Assembly: GCF_002754195.1 (NCBI RefSeq)
Contig: NZ_PEEU01000001.1
Location: 4,898,001 to 4,962,000 of the forward strand
DNA length: 64,000 bases
Source: Flavobacterium sp. 9
GTDB taxonomy: Bacteria; Bacteroidota; Bacteroidia; Flavobacteriales; Flavobacteriaceae
Direction: 5' to 3'
Shown here: piece after piece, positions 1-7,211 of the stretch
How the letters are laid out: every line of letters begins with the position of its first letter
How positions within the stretch are numbered: the first letter of the stretch is position 1
Translations under genes and position numbers: made by a program
The notes under the pieces: generated by a model
The model's input: the letters and a program-made list of their open reading frames with translations, nothing else
Database searches by the model: none
What the model was told of the DNA's origin: nothing

Positions 1-831
1 TTTTTCTTTGATATAAGCAGGATTTCCAACCGCTTTTGTATCCATAGAAACCAAGAAATTCATTTTGTCACCACGGTGAATATTCAAAGCCTGACAAGCG
101 GGACCCATTCCGTGTGTAGCATAAACATCACCACGATGTTTGATGTTGTAATCCATTCTCCAGTTGTTCCAGTATTCGCCCCAAAAAGGTTGTAAACCGT
201 GGATATAAGATCCTTCGGCGTGAAGAATTTCGCCAAATAAACCTTGTTGCGCCATGTTTAATGTCGTTAATTCGAAGAAATCATAAACGCAATTTTCAAG
301 CTGCATACAATGTTTTCTGGTTTTCTCAGAAGTATCAATTAAATCCCAAATTTCTTTCATTGTTAAAGCTCCGGGAACTTCTATAGCAACGTGTTTTCCG
401 TCTTTCATTGCCTGAACACCAATTAAGGCATGATGTTTCCAATCTGTGGCAACGTAAACTAAATCAACATTTGGTAAAGCGGTAACTTTTCTCCAGGCGT
501 TTTCGTCTCCAAAAAATTCTTGTGCTTTTGGAAGTCCTGCTTTAGTCAAAATTTCATTTGCCGATTGTGTATTTTTTTCTAACATATCACAAAGCGCCAC
601 AATTTCGACTCCCGGAATATGTGTCATACGCTCGACTGCTCCCGGACCGCGCATTCCAAGTCCGATAAAAGCAACGCGAACAGTTGGAATGGGGTCTGTA
701 GCCAAACGCAAAACATCTTGTTGATCTTTTGGACGTGAAGGCGTTTTGGTTTTAATCATTTGAGCCGATGCAATCATTCCTCCAAATAAAATAAAAGCGA
801 CTAATGTAAATTTTAAAAATCTGGTTTTCAT
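1..831 (-). CDS. GH109-like Gfo/Idh/MocA oxidoreductase-fold glycosidase (3' end cut off)
   Basis: The frame opens at an ATG at 829-831 and runs without a stop to the window edge, giving 277 codons of a family usually about 450 residues long. The N-terminus is a signal peptide ending near ASAQ. A Rossmann motif (FIGLGMRGPG) starts at about residue 54. The segments PGAVERMTHIPG, LENCVYD, EYWNNWRMDYNI, HRGDVYATHGMGP and HRGDKMNFLVSMDT resemble those of GH109 alpha-N-acetylgalactosaminidases, which use a tightly bound NAD+ to cleave the glycosidic bond by a redox mechanism. It follows the DUF3472 gene by 28 bp on the same strand, so both probably share the operator-controlled promoter near 2390. 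A generic exported Gfo/Idh/MocA dehydrogenase is the alternative. The removal of terminal alpha-GalNAc in the periplasm is inferred from the family. Confidence 0.85.
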   Translation of the reverse strand, partial: MKTRFLKFTLVAFILFGGMIASAQMIKTKTPSRPKDQQDVLRLATDPIPTVRVAFIGLGMRGPGAVERMTHIPGVEIVALCDMLEKNTQSANEILTKAGLPKAQEFFGDENAWRKVTALPNVDLVYVATDWKHHALIGVQAMKDGKHVAIEVPGALTMKEIWDLIDTSEKTRKHCMQLENCVYDFFELTTLNMAQQGLFGEILHAEGSYIHGLQPFWGEYWNNWRMDYNIKHRGDVYATHGMGPACQALNIHRGDKMNFLVSMDTKAVGNPAYIKEK

Positions 832-859
832 AGTTAATTTTGGTTTTGAAATCAATTTA

Positions 860-2182
860 TTAAGGTAATTTGCTAAAATCGATTTCTGGTTTTTTATTGT
901 TTAATGGTCTGGTAAAAATGGTTTTAGGTGTTGTATAATCGTTAAAGAATCCGCCGTCTTTTAGATAGAAAGAACCCTTTTCAAGTCCGCCGGCAAAATC
1001 CATTCTGTATTCTTTTGTACCGGTATTATCTGTTGTAAAACGTACCGAATTAATTTCTGACCAATTTCCTTTATCATCACATATCCATTGATTATTGAAT
1101 AAAACTTTGCATGATAAATCGCCTTGTTCAGGAACAAAATTTTCTAAAAACGAATGAAATCTTTTTAAGTAAGTATTGGTTTGCGGACGGTTGAAACTCG
1201 CAATTAAAATCCATTTTTTCAATTCGGGAGCAAAAAAATACGCGGTGTAATTGGTGCTGTTATTGTTTTGAGGAATTCCGTGAAGCAAGAATTTATAAGT
1301 TGTTCCGGCTTTCCAATTGTATTTCAAATAACTCTGACCGCCAGAACCTTCACTTCCAAATTCACCTGTATGAACGTTTTCGCCTTTTTTTAGCATTTTA
1401 ATTTTTTGCGTTTCCGGAATACTTTTCGGATCATCTGTCTCAAACGGACTCCAGACTGAGAATAAAATTCTTCGTTCTGTAGCTGAGTTTACCTGAATTC
1501 CAAAATAGCCTTCGCCAAAACCATTTGCCATGAAATACGAACCTATTTTATCTTCATTTTCAGGAACCGTAACTTCGTTATAATACCATTCGGCGTTTGT
1601 AGTTTCCGGAATCTGATAATTTAAGTGTACAGATGGTCCGCGGCGTCCCCAATGATAAAAATTACCTTCATTATTTGGAACATAAGAAATTTTGCCATCG
1701 TAATCTTCACTCGAAATCGTCAAGCGATTCAGGGACGGAAATTGACTTCCTGTTTTACTAATTCCTTTTATTTTAACGGCAACATAACCTTCTTTGCTGA
1801 TTGTCCAGCTTCCAACGGTTATTGCTTTTTTTGTAGTGTCGAATTTTACTTTTTTAGAAATTCCGTTAATCGAAAATTCCAATTCTGATTTTCCAAAAAC
1901 TTCAACAGATTCTTCTACGGTAATTTGAAAAGTTCCCGCTTTATAAATTCTAAAATAAGCCGTAAAAACTTCTTTAGAGTCTGTCCAGTTTTCTATCCCA
2001 TTTTCTGTAATTGTTGTGCTTCCGTCGATATGTTTAGAACTAAAAGCGTTTCCGGCAAGTGGAAGCGAAATTTTGGTTTTCGGATTTTCTATTTTGTTTT
2101 TTTCAATTGAAGGTATATTACCTTTTACAGGAGAAAAAGAAACCAATGCTGAAGCAAGAAATAAGTAAAATATGTTTTTCAT
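860..2182 (-). CDS. DUF5077/DUF3472 exported protein
   Basis: A 440-residue protein with an N-terminal signal peptide (about residues 1-21). Residues ~35-155 look like the beta-sandwich DUF5077 domain and ~165-435 like DUF3472; YHWGRRGPSVHLNY and FNRPQTNTYLKRFHSFLENF are typical blocks. This pairing is common in Bacteroidota polysaccharide-utilisation loci, but no enzymatic activity is established to my knowledge; carbohydrate binding in the periplasm is a reasonable guess. It is the first gene of a two-gene unit with the GH109-like gene and has a leader of about 200 nt carrying a hairpin at 2213-2241. Confidence 0.8.
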   Translation of the reverse strand: MKNIFYLFLASALVSFSPVKGNIPSIEKNKIENPKTKISLPLAGNAFSSKHIDGSTTITENGIENWTDSKEVFTAYFRIYKAGTFQITVEESVEVFGKSELEFSINGISKKVKFDTTKKAITVGSWTISKEGYVAVKIKGISKTGSQFPSLNRLTISSEDYDGKISYVPNNEGNFYHWGRRGPSVHLNYQIPETTNAEWYYNEVTVPENEDKIGSYFMANGFGEGYFGIQVNSATERRILFSVWSPFETDDPKSIPETQKIKMLKKGENVHTGEFGSEGSGGQSYLKYNWKAGTTYKFLLHGIPQNNNSTNYTAYFFAPELKKWILIASFNRPQTNTYLKRFHSFLENFVPEQGDLSCKVLFNNQWICDDKGNWSEINSVRFTTDNTGTKEYRMDFAGGLEKGSFYLKDGGFFNDYTTPKTIFTRPLNNKKPEIDFSKLP

Positions 2183-2212
2183 TTGAATGATGTTTAGTTC
2201 CTTTTTTGAATT

Positions 2213-2241
2213 ACCTCTCTAATGAACCAGATTAGAGAGGT
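2213..2241 (-). promoter_or_regulatory. Leader hairpin upstream of the DUF3472 gene
   Basis: A perfect 11-bp stem (ACCTCTCTAAT / ATTAGAGAGGT) with a 7-nt loop lies 30 bp upstream of the start codon of the DUF3472 gene, within its predicted leader. No U-run follows on either strand, so it does not look like a simple terminator. A sister hairpin with the same geometry is at 3238-3266. Confidence 0.5.
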
Positions 2242-2388
2242 TTCAAAAAACAAAAACCTAAATAAATTGTGGTTTTTAATGAAATTATATTGGCTTAAAA
2301 AACTTTAACTTTATTTATAAACTTGATAATCATTGGTTTATGAATAAAATTATAACAAATAAACGTCTGATGACTTTTTATTGTTTAA

Positions 2389-2419
2389 CGAAACTATCGA
2401 ATATATTTTGATTAACCAA
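2389..2419 (-). promoter_or_regulatory. Promoter of the DUF3472-GH109 unit
   Basis: Read on the minus strand, a TTG (2417-2419) and a TAGTTTCG -7 element (2389-2396) are separated by 20 bp. The -7 differs from the Flavobacterium consensus TAnnTTTG at one base. The same two boxes with the same spacing occur before susC and before the kinase operon. Predicted transcription starts near 2382. Confidence 0.65.
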
Positions 2420-2435
2420 GAAAAAACATAAAAAA

Positions 2436-2472
2436 TGTGCTCGAACACACTAATTTTGTGTTCTCGAGCACA
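2436..2472 (-). promoter_or_regulatory. Tandem operator, copy 1
   Basis: Two 14-bp imperfect palindromes, TGTGCTCGAACACA (2436-2449) and TGTTCTCGAGCACA (2459-2472), have centres exactly 23 bp apart. Both fit TGTGCTCGAGCACA with the central CG typical of LacI-family operators. They sit about 60 and 83 bp upstream of the predicted transcription start of the DUF3472-GH109 unit. Two further copies are at 21140-21176 and 23663-23699. Confidence 0.75.
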
Positions 2473-2544
2473 TTTTATAAGGGCTGACGTAATTTAAACT
2501 GAAAAACGTTGTTTTTTGATAAAGACAAAACGATATAAAATGAT

Positions 2545-2589
2545 AAACCCGACAGGTTTTTATCCCGAGGTTTCGGGACTGTCGGGTTT
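2545..2589. repeat. Nested hairpin
   Basis: An 11-bp outer stem AAACCCGACAG / CTGTCGGGTTT encloses an inner stem TCCCGA-ggtt-TCGGGA (2563-2578). It could terminate transcription, but short hairpins of this sequence recur in many gaps of this window, which favours a dispersed repeat. Confidence 0.5.
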
Positions 2590-2616
2590 AATTTGCACAC
2601 ACATAACCACAATATT

Positions 2617-2719
2617 GTCATTGCGAGGAACGAAGCAACCACACTAACAAAAATCACTACTTAAATTCTGCAAATGAGATTGCTTCGTTCCTCGCAAAGA
2701 CCAATCTTTGTCGATCTGC
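2617..2719 (+). repeat. ~103-bp dispersed inverted-repeat element, copy 1
   Basis: Arms TTGCGAGGAACGAAGCAA (2621-2638) and TTGCTTCGTTCCTCGCAA (2680-2697) are perfect 18-bp complements around a 41-bp spacer. The flanking GTCA and AAGACCAATCTTTGTCGA are also shared with the reverse-oriented copy at 63858-63959. Elements of this type are scattered through many Bacteroidota intergenic regions. Confidence 0.75.
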
Positions 2720-2722
2720 TAT

Positions 2723-2760
2723 TGTCATTTCGATCCCGAAGCCTCGGGATCGAAATGACA
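2723..2760. repeat. 17-bp perfect hairpin
   Basis: TGTCATTTCGATCCCGA and its exact complement are separated by the 4-nt loop AGCC. The tip is the recurrent TCCCGA-nnnn-TCGGGA hairpin. There is no T-run, so termination is not clear. Confidence 0.6.
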
Positions 2761-2806
2761 GAATTAAATACACATAAGATTAATAATATATTCATTTCCA
2801 AATTCT

Positions 2807-2895
2807 GTAGAGGCGCACAGCAGTGCGTCTCGCGCAAAGAATATCCGCATTAAAAAAACATACTGAACGAAAGACGCACTGCTGTGCGCCTCTAC
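2807..2895. repeat. Inverted pair of a 24-mer repeat
   Basis: A 24-mer beginning GTAGAGGCGCACAGC occurs at 2807-2830 and as its perfect reverse complement at 2872-2895. Two more direct copies lie at 22274-22297 and 22467-22490, so the unit is mobile or amplified within the genome. Confidence 0.7.
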
Positions 2896-3010
2896 GATGA
2901 AACCTTTGTAACTTTGAATCTTTAAAAAAGCTCCTCAATTAAATCGCCAATCTTTGTCGATCTGCTAGTGTGATTTCTCCTCCGTCGAAATGACAAACTT
3001 GGTGTTTTTT

Positions 3011-3097
3011 AGCCCCGATAGAAGTGGAAATCCTTTTGTGGCGGTCCCGAGGCTTCGGGAGCCACAAAAGATTGTAACGGATAGCGGGATTAGCTCC
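3011..3097. repeat. Multi-stem structured repeat, possibly an RNA element
   Basis: Outer segments AGCCCCG and CGGGATTAGCT can pair, and an inner 10-bp stem CTTTTGTGGC / GCCACAAAAG (3033-3042, 3061-3070) encloses TCCCGA-ggct-TCGGGA. The element is bounded by a T-run on one side and an A-run on the other. From memory, similar sequences are frequent between Flavobacterium genes; a match to an Rfam family such as Flavo-1 has not been tested. Confidence 0.5.
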
Positions 3098-3171
3098 TGA
3101 AAAAAAATCGTTTATCATAGAAATCGAAATGACAAAAAATATGGAAAGACAAGCGTATTTCATAATGCAGA

Positions 3172-3205
3172 AAACCCGACAGGTTTTTAAAAACTTGTCG
3201 GGTTT
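3172..3205. terminator. Hairpin downstream of the PUL operon
   Basis: AAACCCGACAGGTTTTT and AAAAACTTGTCGGGTTT form a nearly perfect 17-bp stem with one G-T pair about 130 bp past the stop of the M1 peptidase gene. It is the best candidate end for the 17-kb minus-strand operon, although the T-run lies inside the stem. Confidence 0.45.
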
Positions 3206-3237
3206 AGGAATATTTTTTAGTTATAATTTCTGAAATA

Positions 3238-3266
3238 ACCTCTCTAATAAAGTAAATCAGAGAGGT
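3238..3266. repeat. Sister copy of the 2213-2241 hairpin
   Basis: ACCTCTCTAAT and ATCAGAGAGGT form an 11-bp stem with one mismatch and a 7-nt loop, the geometry seen in the leader hairpin at 2213-2241. It lies 71 bp downstream of the M1 peptidase stop. Confidence 0.45.
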
Positions 3267-3337
3267 CTTCAAAAAGACATAATATTTAAAAATTACTAAT
3301 TATAAAATCATGTTTTTTAACTATTTATAACTGCGTT

Positions 3338-5518
3338 TTATTTTTGACTGTTTAATCTTTTGACTAAAGGCGCTACATGTTGTTTAGTATCATCATCTAA
3401 TGTCGATAAGGCTTTGTCAGCTTCATCTGGAGCATATTTAGATAAACCAGAAATTCCGCCTGCGATCACATTATAAGATTGGTTTTTAATGCTTTCCTCC
3501 ATTAATCCTTTATAAGAAGCATCGCCTGTTCTGGCCAATTTTACAAGTGCAGCAGTTCTTACAATAGTCTTTTTATCATTTTTTGCAAGGTTAAGCAAAG
3601 TTTTAATTGCTGCATCTTTAATTTGAGAATCTGTCAAATCAATTGCTTTTATACTCATTACACGCAAGTCGTCTTGTTGATCTTCTAAACCTGCCAAAAG
3701 TATAAGTTGTGCATCATGGCTTTTCTCTTTGCTTGCAAATTTTATAGCTTCAATTCTATTGTAATATGTTGGAACATTTTTGTATTGGAACAAATAATCT
3801 GATACTTTTTTGTTCTCGATTACCTGACCAACTAAAATTTTATCAGGATCAAGATCTACAAAAGTAGGTTGCGCGGGAACATCAAAACTGAAATTTTGCT
3901 CTCTTTGGTCGATCAAAATGTCTTTTCTGATTTTAGTTCCGTTTACATAAAAATCTACTTTTAATGGTAAACTAAAAGTTTGAGTCGAACTTGCTTGTGT
4001 TTGTTTTACTGCAATTGTAGCTTTTCCGTCTGCATATCCGTATTCAACATTCAAAATAGGATTTCCTCCTTGATAATACCATTGGTTAAAGTATGGACTC
4101 CAGTCTTTTCCGGTAACTTCTTCCATCGCTAAACGCAATTGGTGTGTTTCTCCGGATTTGTAAGCATTTGTAGTTAAATAGCGGTTTAATGATTTGAAAA
4201 ACGCTTCGTCTCCCATTTGATTTTTTGCCGCATACAATATAATCGAACCTTTTGAATAGCTGATATTGTCAAACATATCTTCTTTGTCTTTGTAATAAAA
4301 ACGTGCCAAAGGCGGGCTAATACCATCTTTTGAAGAACGTAAACAGTTTTGTAATTTCTCATAACGAGATCTGTCTTCTGCGTCTTGTCCGGCATCGTGA
4401 CCGTGCCAGATTACTTCTCCAAAAGTGGCAAAAGATTCGTTCATTGTCAAGTTTGACCACGATTCAGCTGTTACATAATCTCCAAACCATTGGTGAAAAA
4501 GTTCGTGAGCAATTGTACTTTCCTGATTATCGTCTAATAATTCTCTTTCTGTTTTTTGTACATATTCACCGTGCAAAGTTGCCGATGTATTTTCCATTGC
4601 GCCTGAAACGTAATCTCTGGCAACAACCTGAGCATATTTTACCCAAGGATATTCTACACCTAAAGTTTTGCCGTAAAACTTCATCATATCCGGAGTTTTT
4701 CCAAAGATTTGTTTGGCATAAGGCGCATATTTTGGCTCCAGATAATAACTAACTTCTTTGCCGTTATAAGTGTCTTTGTAAATTTTAAAATCTCCAACAG
4801 CCATCATAAATAAATACGGAGAATGTGGTAAATCCATTTTCCAGGTATCTGTACGAGTACCATTTTTGTTGGCTTTTTGTGCTGTCAATTTTCCGTTTGA
4901 TAAAGTCACATATTTTGACTCTACGGTCATTGCAATTTCAGAAGTTGTTTTCTGATTTGGTTTGTCAATTGTTGGAAACCAAGCCGAAGAAGCTTCAGTT
5001 TCTCCTTGTGTCCAAATCTGAATTGGTTTGTCGTCTTTTCCGTCAGGATTTATGAAATACAAACCTTTAGCATCTGTAATTGCGTTACTTCCTTTTACTT
5101 TTAATTGATCAGGTTTAGCGATATAATCGATGTAAACGACGTATTTTTCAGTGCTTTTATACTTTCTGTCCAGCGTAATAAAAACCTGTTCGTTGTCATA
5201 TGTATATTTCAAAGGCGTTTTTTTAGCACCTTGAACTATAGCAATTTCTTTAAACTCCATTCCTTTCGCGTCAAGCGTAAGAGCATCAGTTTCGTAAAAA
5301 TGAGGTTTTAAAGTAAGCCACGCTTTTCCGTTTAAATAGCGTTTTCCATAATCAAATGAAACATCGAGTTTTGTATGCATTAAATCGTGAACTTTTAGTG
5401 CGGTAACTCTGTAAGTCGATGCTTCGTCTTTATTTTGGTCAGCATTTTGTGCCTCAATATTCTGACAAGCCAAAGTAACTAAGCTTAAAACAGTATATTT
5501 TAGAAATTTGTTATTCAT
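3338..5518 (-). CDS. M1 family zinc aminopeptidase with C-terminal HEAT-like repeats
   Basis: A gluzincin aminopeptidase that removes N-terminal residues from peptides. The substrate-anchoring motif GAMEN is at residues 306-310, and the zinc site HELFH (338-342) is followed after 18 residues by the third ligand E361, the canonical HExxH-x18-E. The last ~130 residues look like alpha-helical repeats. I start at 5518 (726 residues), because the ATG there is followed directly by a signal peptide; an in-frame ATG 48 bp upstream would put 16 charged residues before it. It is the last gene of the PUL operon, 63 bp after the M60 peptidase, which suggests trimming of the peptides that enzyme releases. 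Confidence 0.92.
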   Translation of the reverse strand: MNNKFLKYTVLSLVTLACQNIEAQNADQNKDEASTYRVTALKVHDLMHTKLDVSFDYGKRYLNGKAWLTLKPHFYETDALTLDAKGMEFKEIAIVQGAKKTPLKYTYDNEQVFITLDRKYKSTEKYVVYIDYIAKPDQLKVKGSNAITDAKGLYFINPDGKDDKPIQIWTQGETEASSAWFPTIDKPNQKTTSEIAMTVESKYVTLSNGKLTAQKANKNGTRTDTWKMDLPHSPYLFMMAVGDFKIYKDTYNGKEVSYYLEPKYAPYAKQIFGKTPDMMKFYGKTLGVEYPWVKYAQVVARDYVSGAMENTSATLHGEYVQKTERELLDDNQESTIAHELFHQWFGDYVTAESWSNLTMNESFATFGEVIWHGHDAGQDAEDRSRYEKLQNCLRSSKDGISPPLARFYYKDKEDMFDNISYSKGSIILYAAKNQMGDEAFFKSLNRYLTTNAYKSGETHQLRLAMEEVTGKDWSPYFNQWYYQGGNPILNVEYGYADGKATIAVKQTQASSTQTFSLPLKVDFYVNGTKIRKDILIDQREQNFSFDVPAQPTFVDLDPDKILVGQVIENKKVSDYLFQYKNVPTYYNRIEAIKFASKEKSHDAQLILLAGLEDQQDDLRVMSIKAIDLTDSQIKDAAIKTLLNLAKNDKKTIVRTAALVKLARTGDASYKGLMEESIKNQSYNVIAGGISGLSKYAPDEADKALSTLDDDTKQHVAPLVKRLNSQK

Positions 5519-5581
5519 TTTTTTGGTTTTATAATAATTGGGATAAATATATTTTAAAAATTTCAATTTTTGATTCGAAAA

Positions 5582-7147
5582 TTAATCAATCAAGGTAGTA
5601 ATATCTAAAACTGGTTTAGGATAATTTTTCGATTTTATTTCTTTTTTGCAATCCGTTACCATTTTTTCGGTCATATTATAGTGATATGCACCATAACAAT
5701 CTCCATCGAAATTGCCTACATAAAAGAATCCGTACGCATCAAAAAAATCGGTTAAATCAACTTTACTGACTTCACATGCCGTTTTTATAAAATTGAGTTG
5801 ATAAACAGCCGGGTTTTCATCTGCTTTTACTTTTTTTAGTTTATCAAATGCGTTGGCTTGTTTTCTAAAGGCTTCAAAAAGGTCAGGATAAAAATCAGGA
5901 TTTTTGCCTGCTTTTTCGAAGTACAATTGCAGTTGCCAAAAAGGCACAAGCGGTTCAAAACTTCCACCCACTTTTAAATAACTTTCTTTTGTTTCGATAA
6001 CTTTTTTTCTTGCAGAATCATAGTAGTTACCTTCTAAAAGACGAGATTTAATCCCTAATGATTTGATGACATACATTGTGAAAACATTATTGCTTACTTC
6101 ACAAAGTCCTGCCCAACTAAAATAAGGTGTTAGTTGATGCACATGACCGGTTTCGTGGCTAAATCCCCATGCTGGATCTCCAGCGATTACTTTTGCCGGA
6201 TCAAGTACCATTCCTAATGCATAACCAGATTTTCCGCCCATATAAGCGATTCCGTCTTCGTCTCTAAACATATAATAATTGTAGTTTACACGAGCCAAAA
6301 TCCTATTGTTTGGGACAAGATTATATTTAATTAATCCCATAAGGCGATGTTGGCGATGGATCAAAGTGTCATAACAATTTAATAATTCCACACCTTTATT
6401 GTAAGCATATTTTTTTAAATCTGCTTTAGGATAAATGGTTTGAATATATTTTCCTCGGGCATCTATCATTGGATAAATACTGTTGTCCAGAAGTTTATTC
6501 CAATCTTCATTTTTTTGTTTTCCTGAATCAAAATATCCATTTATTTCGGCATCAATAAAGTGAATTTTAATTGCGTTTTCCTTTTTAGGTTCTTCAGAAT
6601 AATAATTGATGTAAGCCAATCCACCAAAGTCTTTTACATCTATAATGTTTACGCCATTTTTTAACGGATATGTTTTCTTTTCAATTCCCCAATTAGGATC
6701 TTTATCAGGTTCCATTCCTGCAGGCGGTTGTCTGTTCCAATTTGGAATAACTAAATCGACAGTTTTATTTTTAGCAATATTATCTACCAGAATTACGTGT
6801 TTTCCCAAGGGTAAATAAATACCCGTAATGTTTTCATATTTACTATATCCATCACCAATAGATAATTTTTTTCCTAAAGCTGTTGGCGATAAATAAGCGT
6901 TGTAAGTAGCTAATCTATAATTGAAATCATATTCACCTTTAAGCATTTGTAGGGCTGCATCATGAATTTCCTTATTTTTAATCTTATCTAATTCTTGTTG
7001 TTTTATGTTCTTTTTTAATTTCGTGGCTAAATTATCTTTAAAAAAAGCTAAATCTTCTTTTATAGGAATTGAGTCTATAGAATTTTGTGCGTAACCATTA
7101 CCTTTTGAAAGGAAAAATAAAATGCAAAGTAAAACAAGTTGTTTCAT
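5582..7147 (-). CDS. M60 (enhancin-like) family zinc peptidase
   Basis: A 521-residue exported protein (signal peptide about 1-20). The metal site HETGH at 331-335 in the context FSHETGHVHQ, with E350 as likely third ligand, fits the M60-like gluzincin pattern HExxH-x(8-28)-E. Characterised M60-like enzymes, including Bacteroides members, cleave mucins and other O-glycosylated proteins, some requiring a GalNAc next to the scissile bond. In a locus with GH109- and GH123-like proteins this points to host or environmental glycoproteins as substrate. It lies 64 bp behind the DUF5107 gene in the same operon. Substrate specificity cannot be read from the sequence. Confidence 0.85.
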   Translation of the reverse strand: MKQLVLLCILFFLSKGNGYAQNSIDSIPIKEDLAFFKDNLATKLKKNIKQQELDKIKNKEIHDAALQMLKGEYDFNYRLATYNAYLSPTALGKKLSIGDGYSKYENITGIYLPLGKHVILVDNIAKNKTVDLVIPNWNRQPPAGMEPDKDPNWGIEKKTYPLKNGVNIIDVKDFGGLAYINYYSEEPKKENAIKIHFIDAEINGYFDSGKQKNEDWNKLLDNSIYPMIDARGKYIQTIYPKADLKKYAYNKGVELLNCYDTLIHRQHRLMGLIKYNLVPNNRILARVNYNYYMFRDEDGIAYMGGKSGYALGMVLDPAKVIAGDPAWGFSHETGHVHQLTPYFSWAGLCEVSNNVFTMYVIKSLGIKSRLLEGNYYDSARKKVIETKESYLKVGGSFEPLVPFWQLQLYFEKAGKNPDFYPDLFEAFRKQANAFDKLKKVKADENPAVYQLNFIKTACEVSKVDLTDFFDAYGFFYVGNFDGDCYGAYHYNMTEKMVTDCKKEIKSKNYPKPVLDITTLID

Positions 7148-7211
7148 TCGTGTTGGTTTTTATTAGTTATAGTTAATTTAGTTCGTAATCGATTCTATAT
7201 TCAGTTGCTTT

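Larger units (their letters stand above)
2183..3337. other. 1155-bp intergenic region: operator, promoter and dispersed repeats, no gene
   Basis: Apart from the operator and promoter near 2390-2472, this stretch is a mosaic of structured repeats, itemised separately. Short open frames inside it run across inverted repeats and lack any recognisable protein features, so no gene is called. Confidence 0.75.

Noticed and set aside
2475..2657. A 60-codon minus-strand open frame just beyond the first operator
   Set aside because: It is built from the nested hairpin at 2545-2589 and the 18-bp inverted repeat arm, with no plausible protein.
2939..3163. A 74-codon minus-strand open frame in the gap between the DUF3472 and M1 peptidase genes
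   Set aside because: It runs through the structured repeat at 3011-3097 and a nearby hairpin; the predicted protein has no coherent features. Similar frames arise wherever this repeat occurs.
4330..4752. A 140-codon plus-strand frame inside the M1 peptidase gene
   Set aside because: It is antisense to the zinc site of a clear M1 peptidase and has no recognisable domain.
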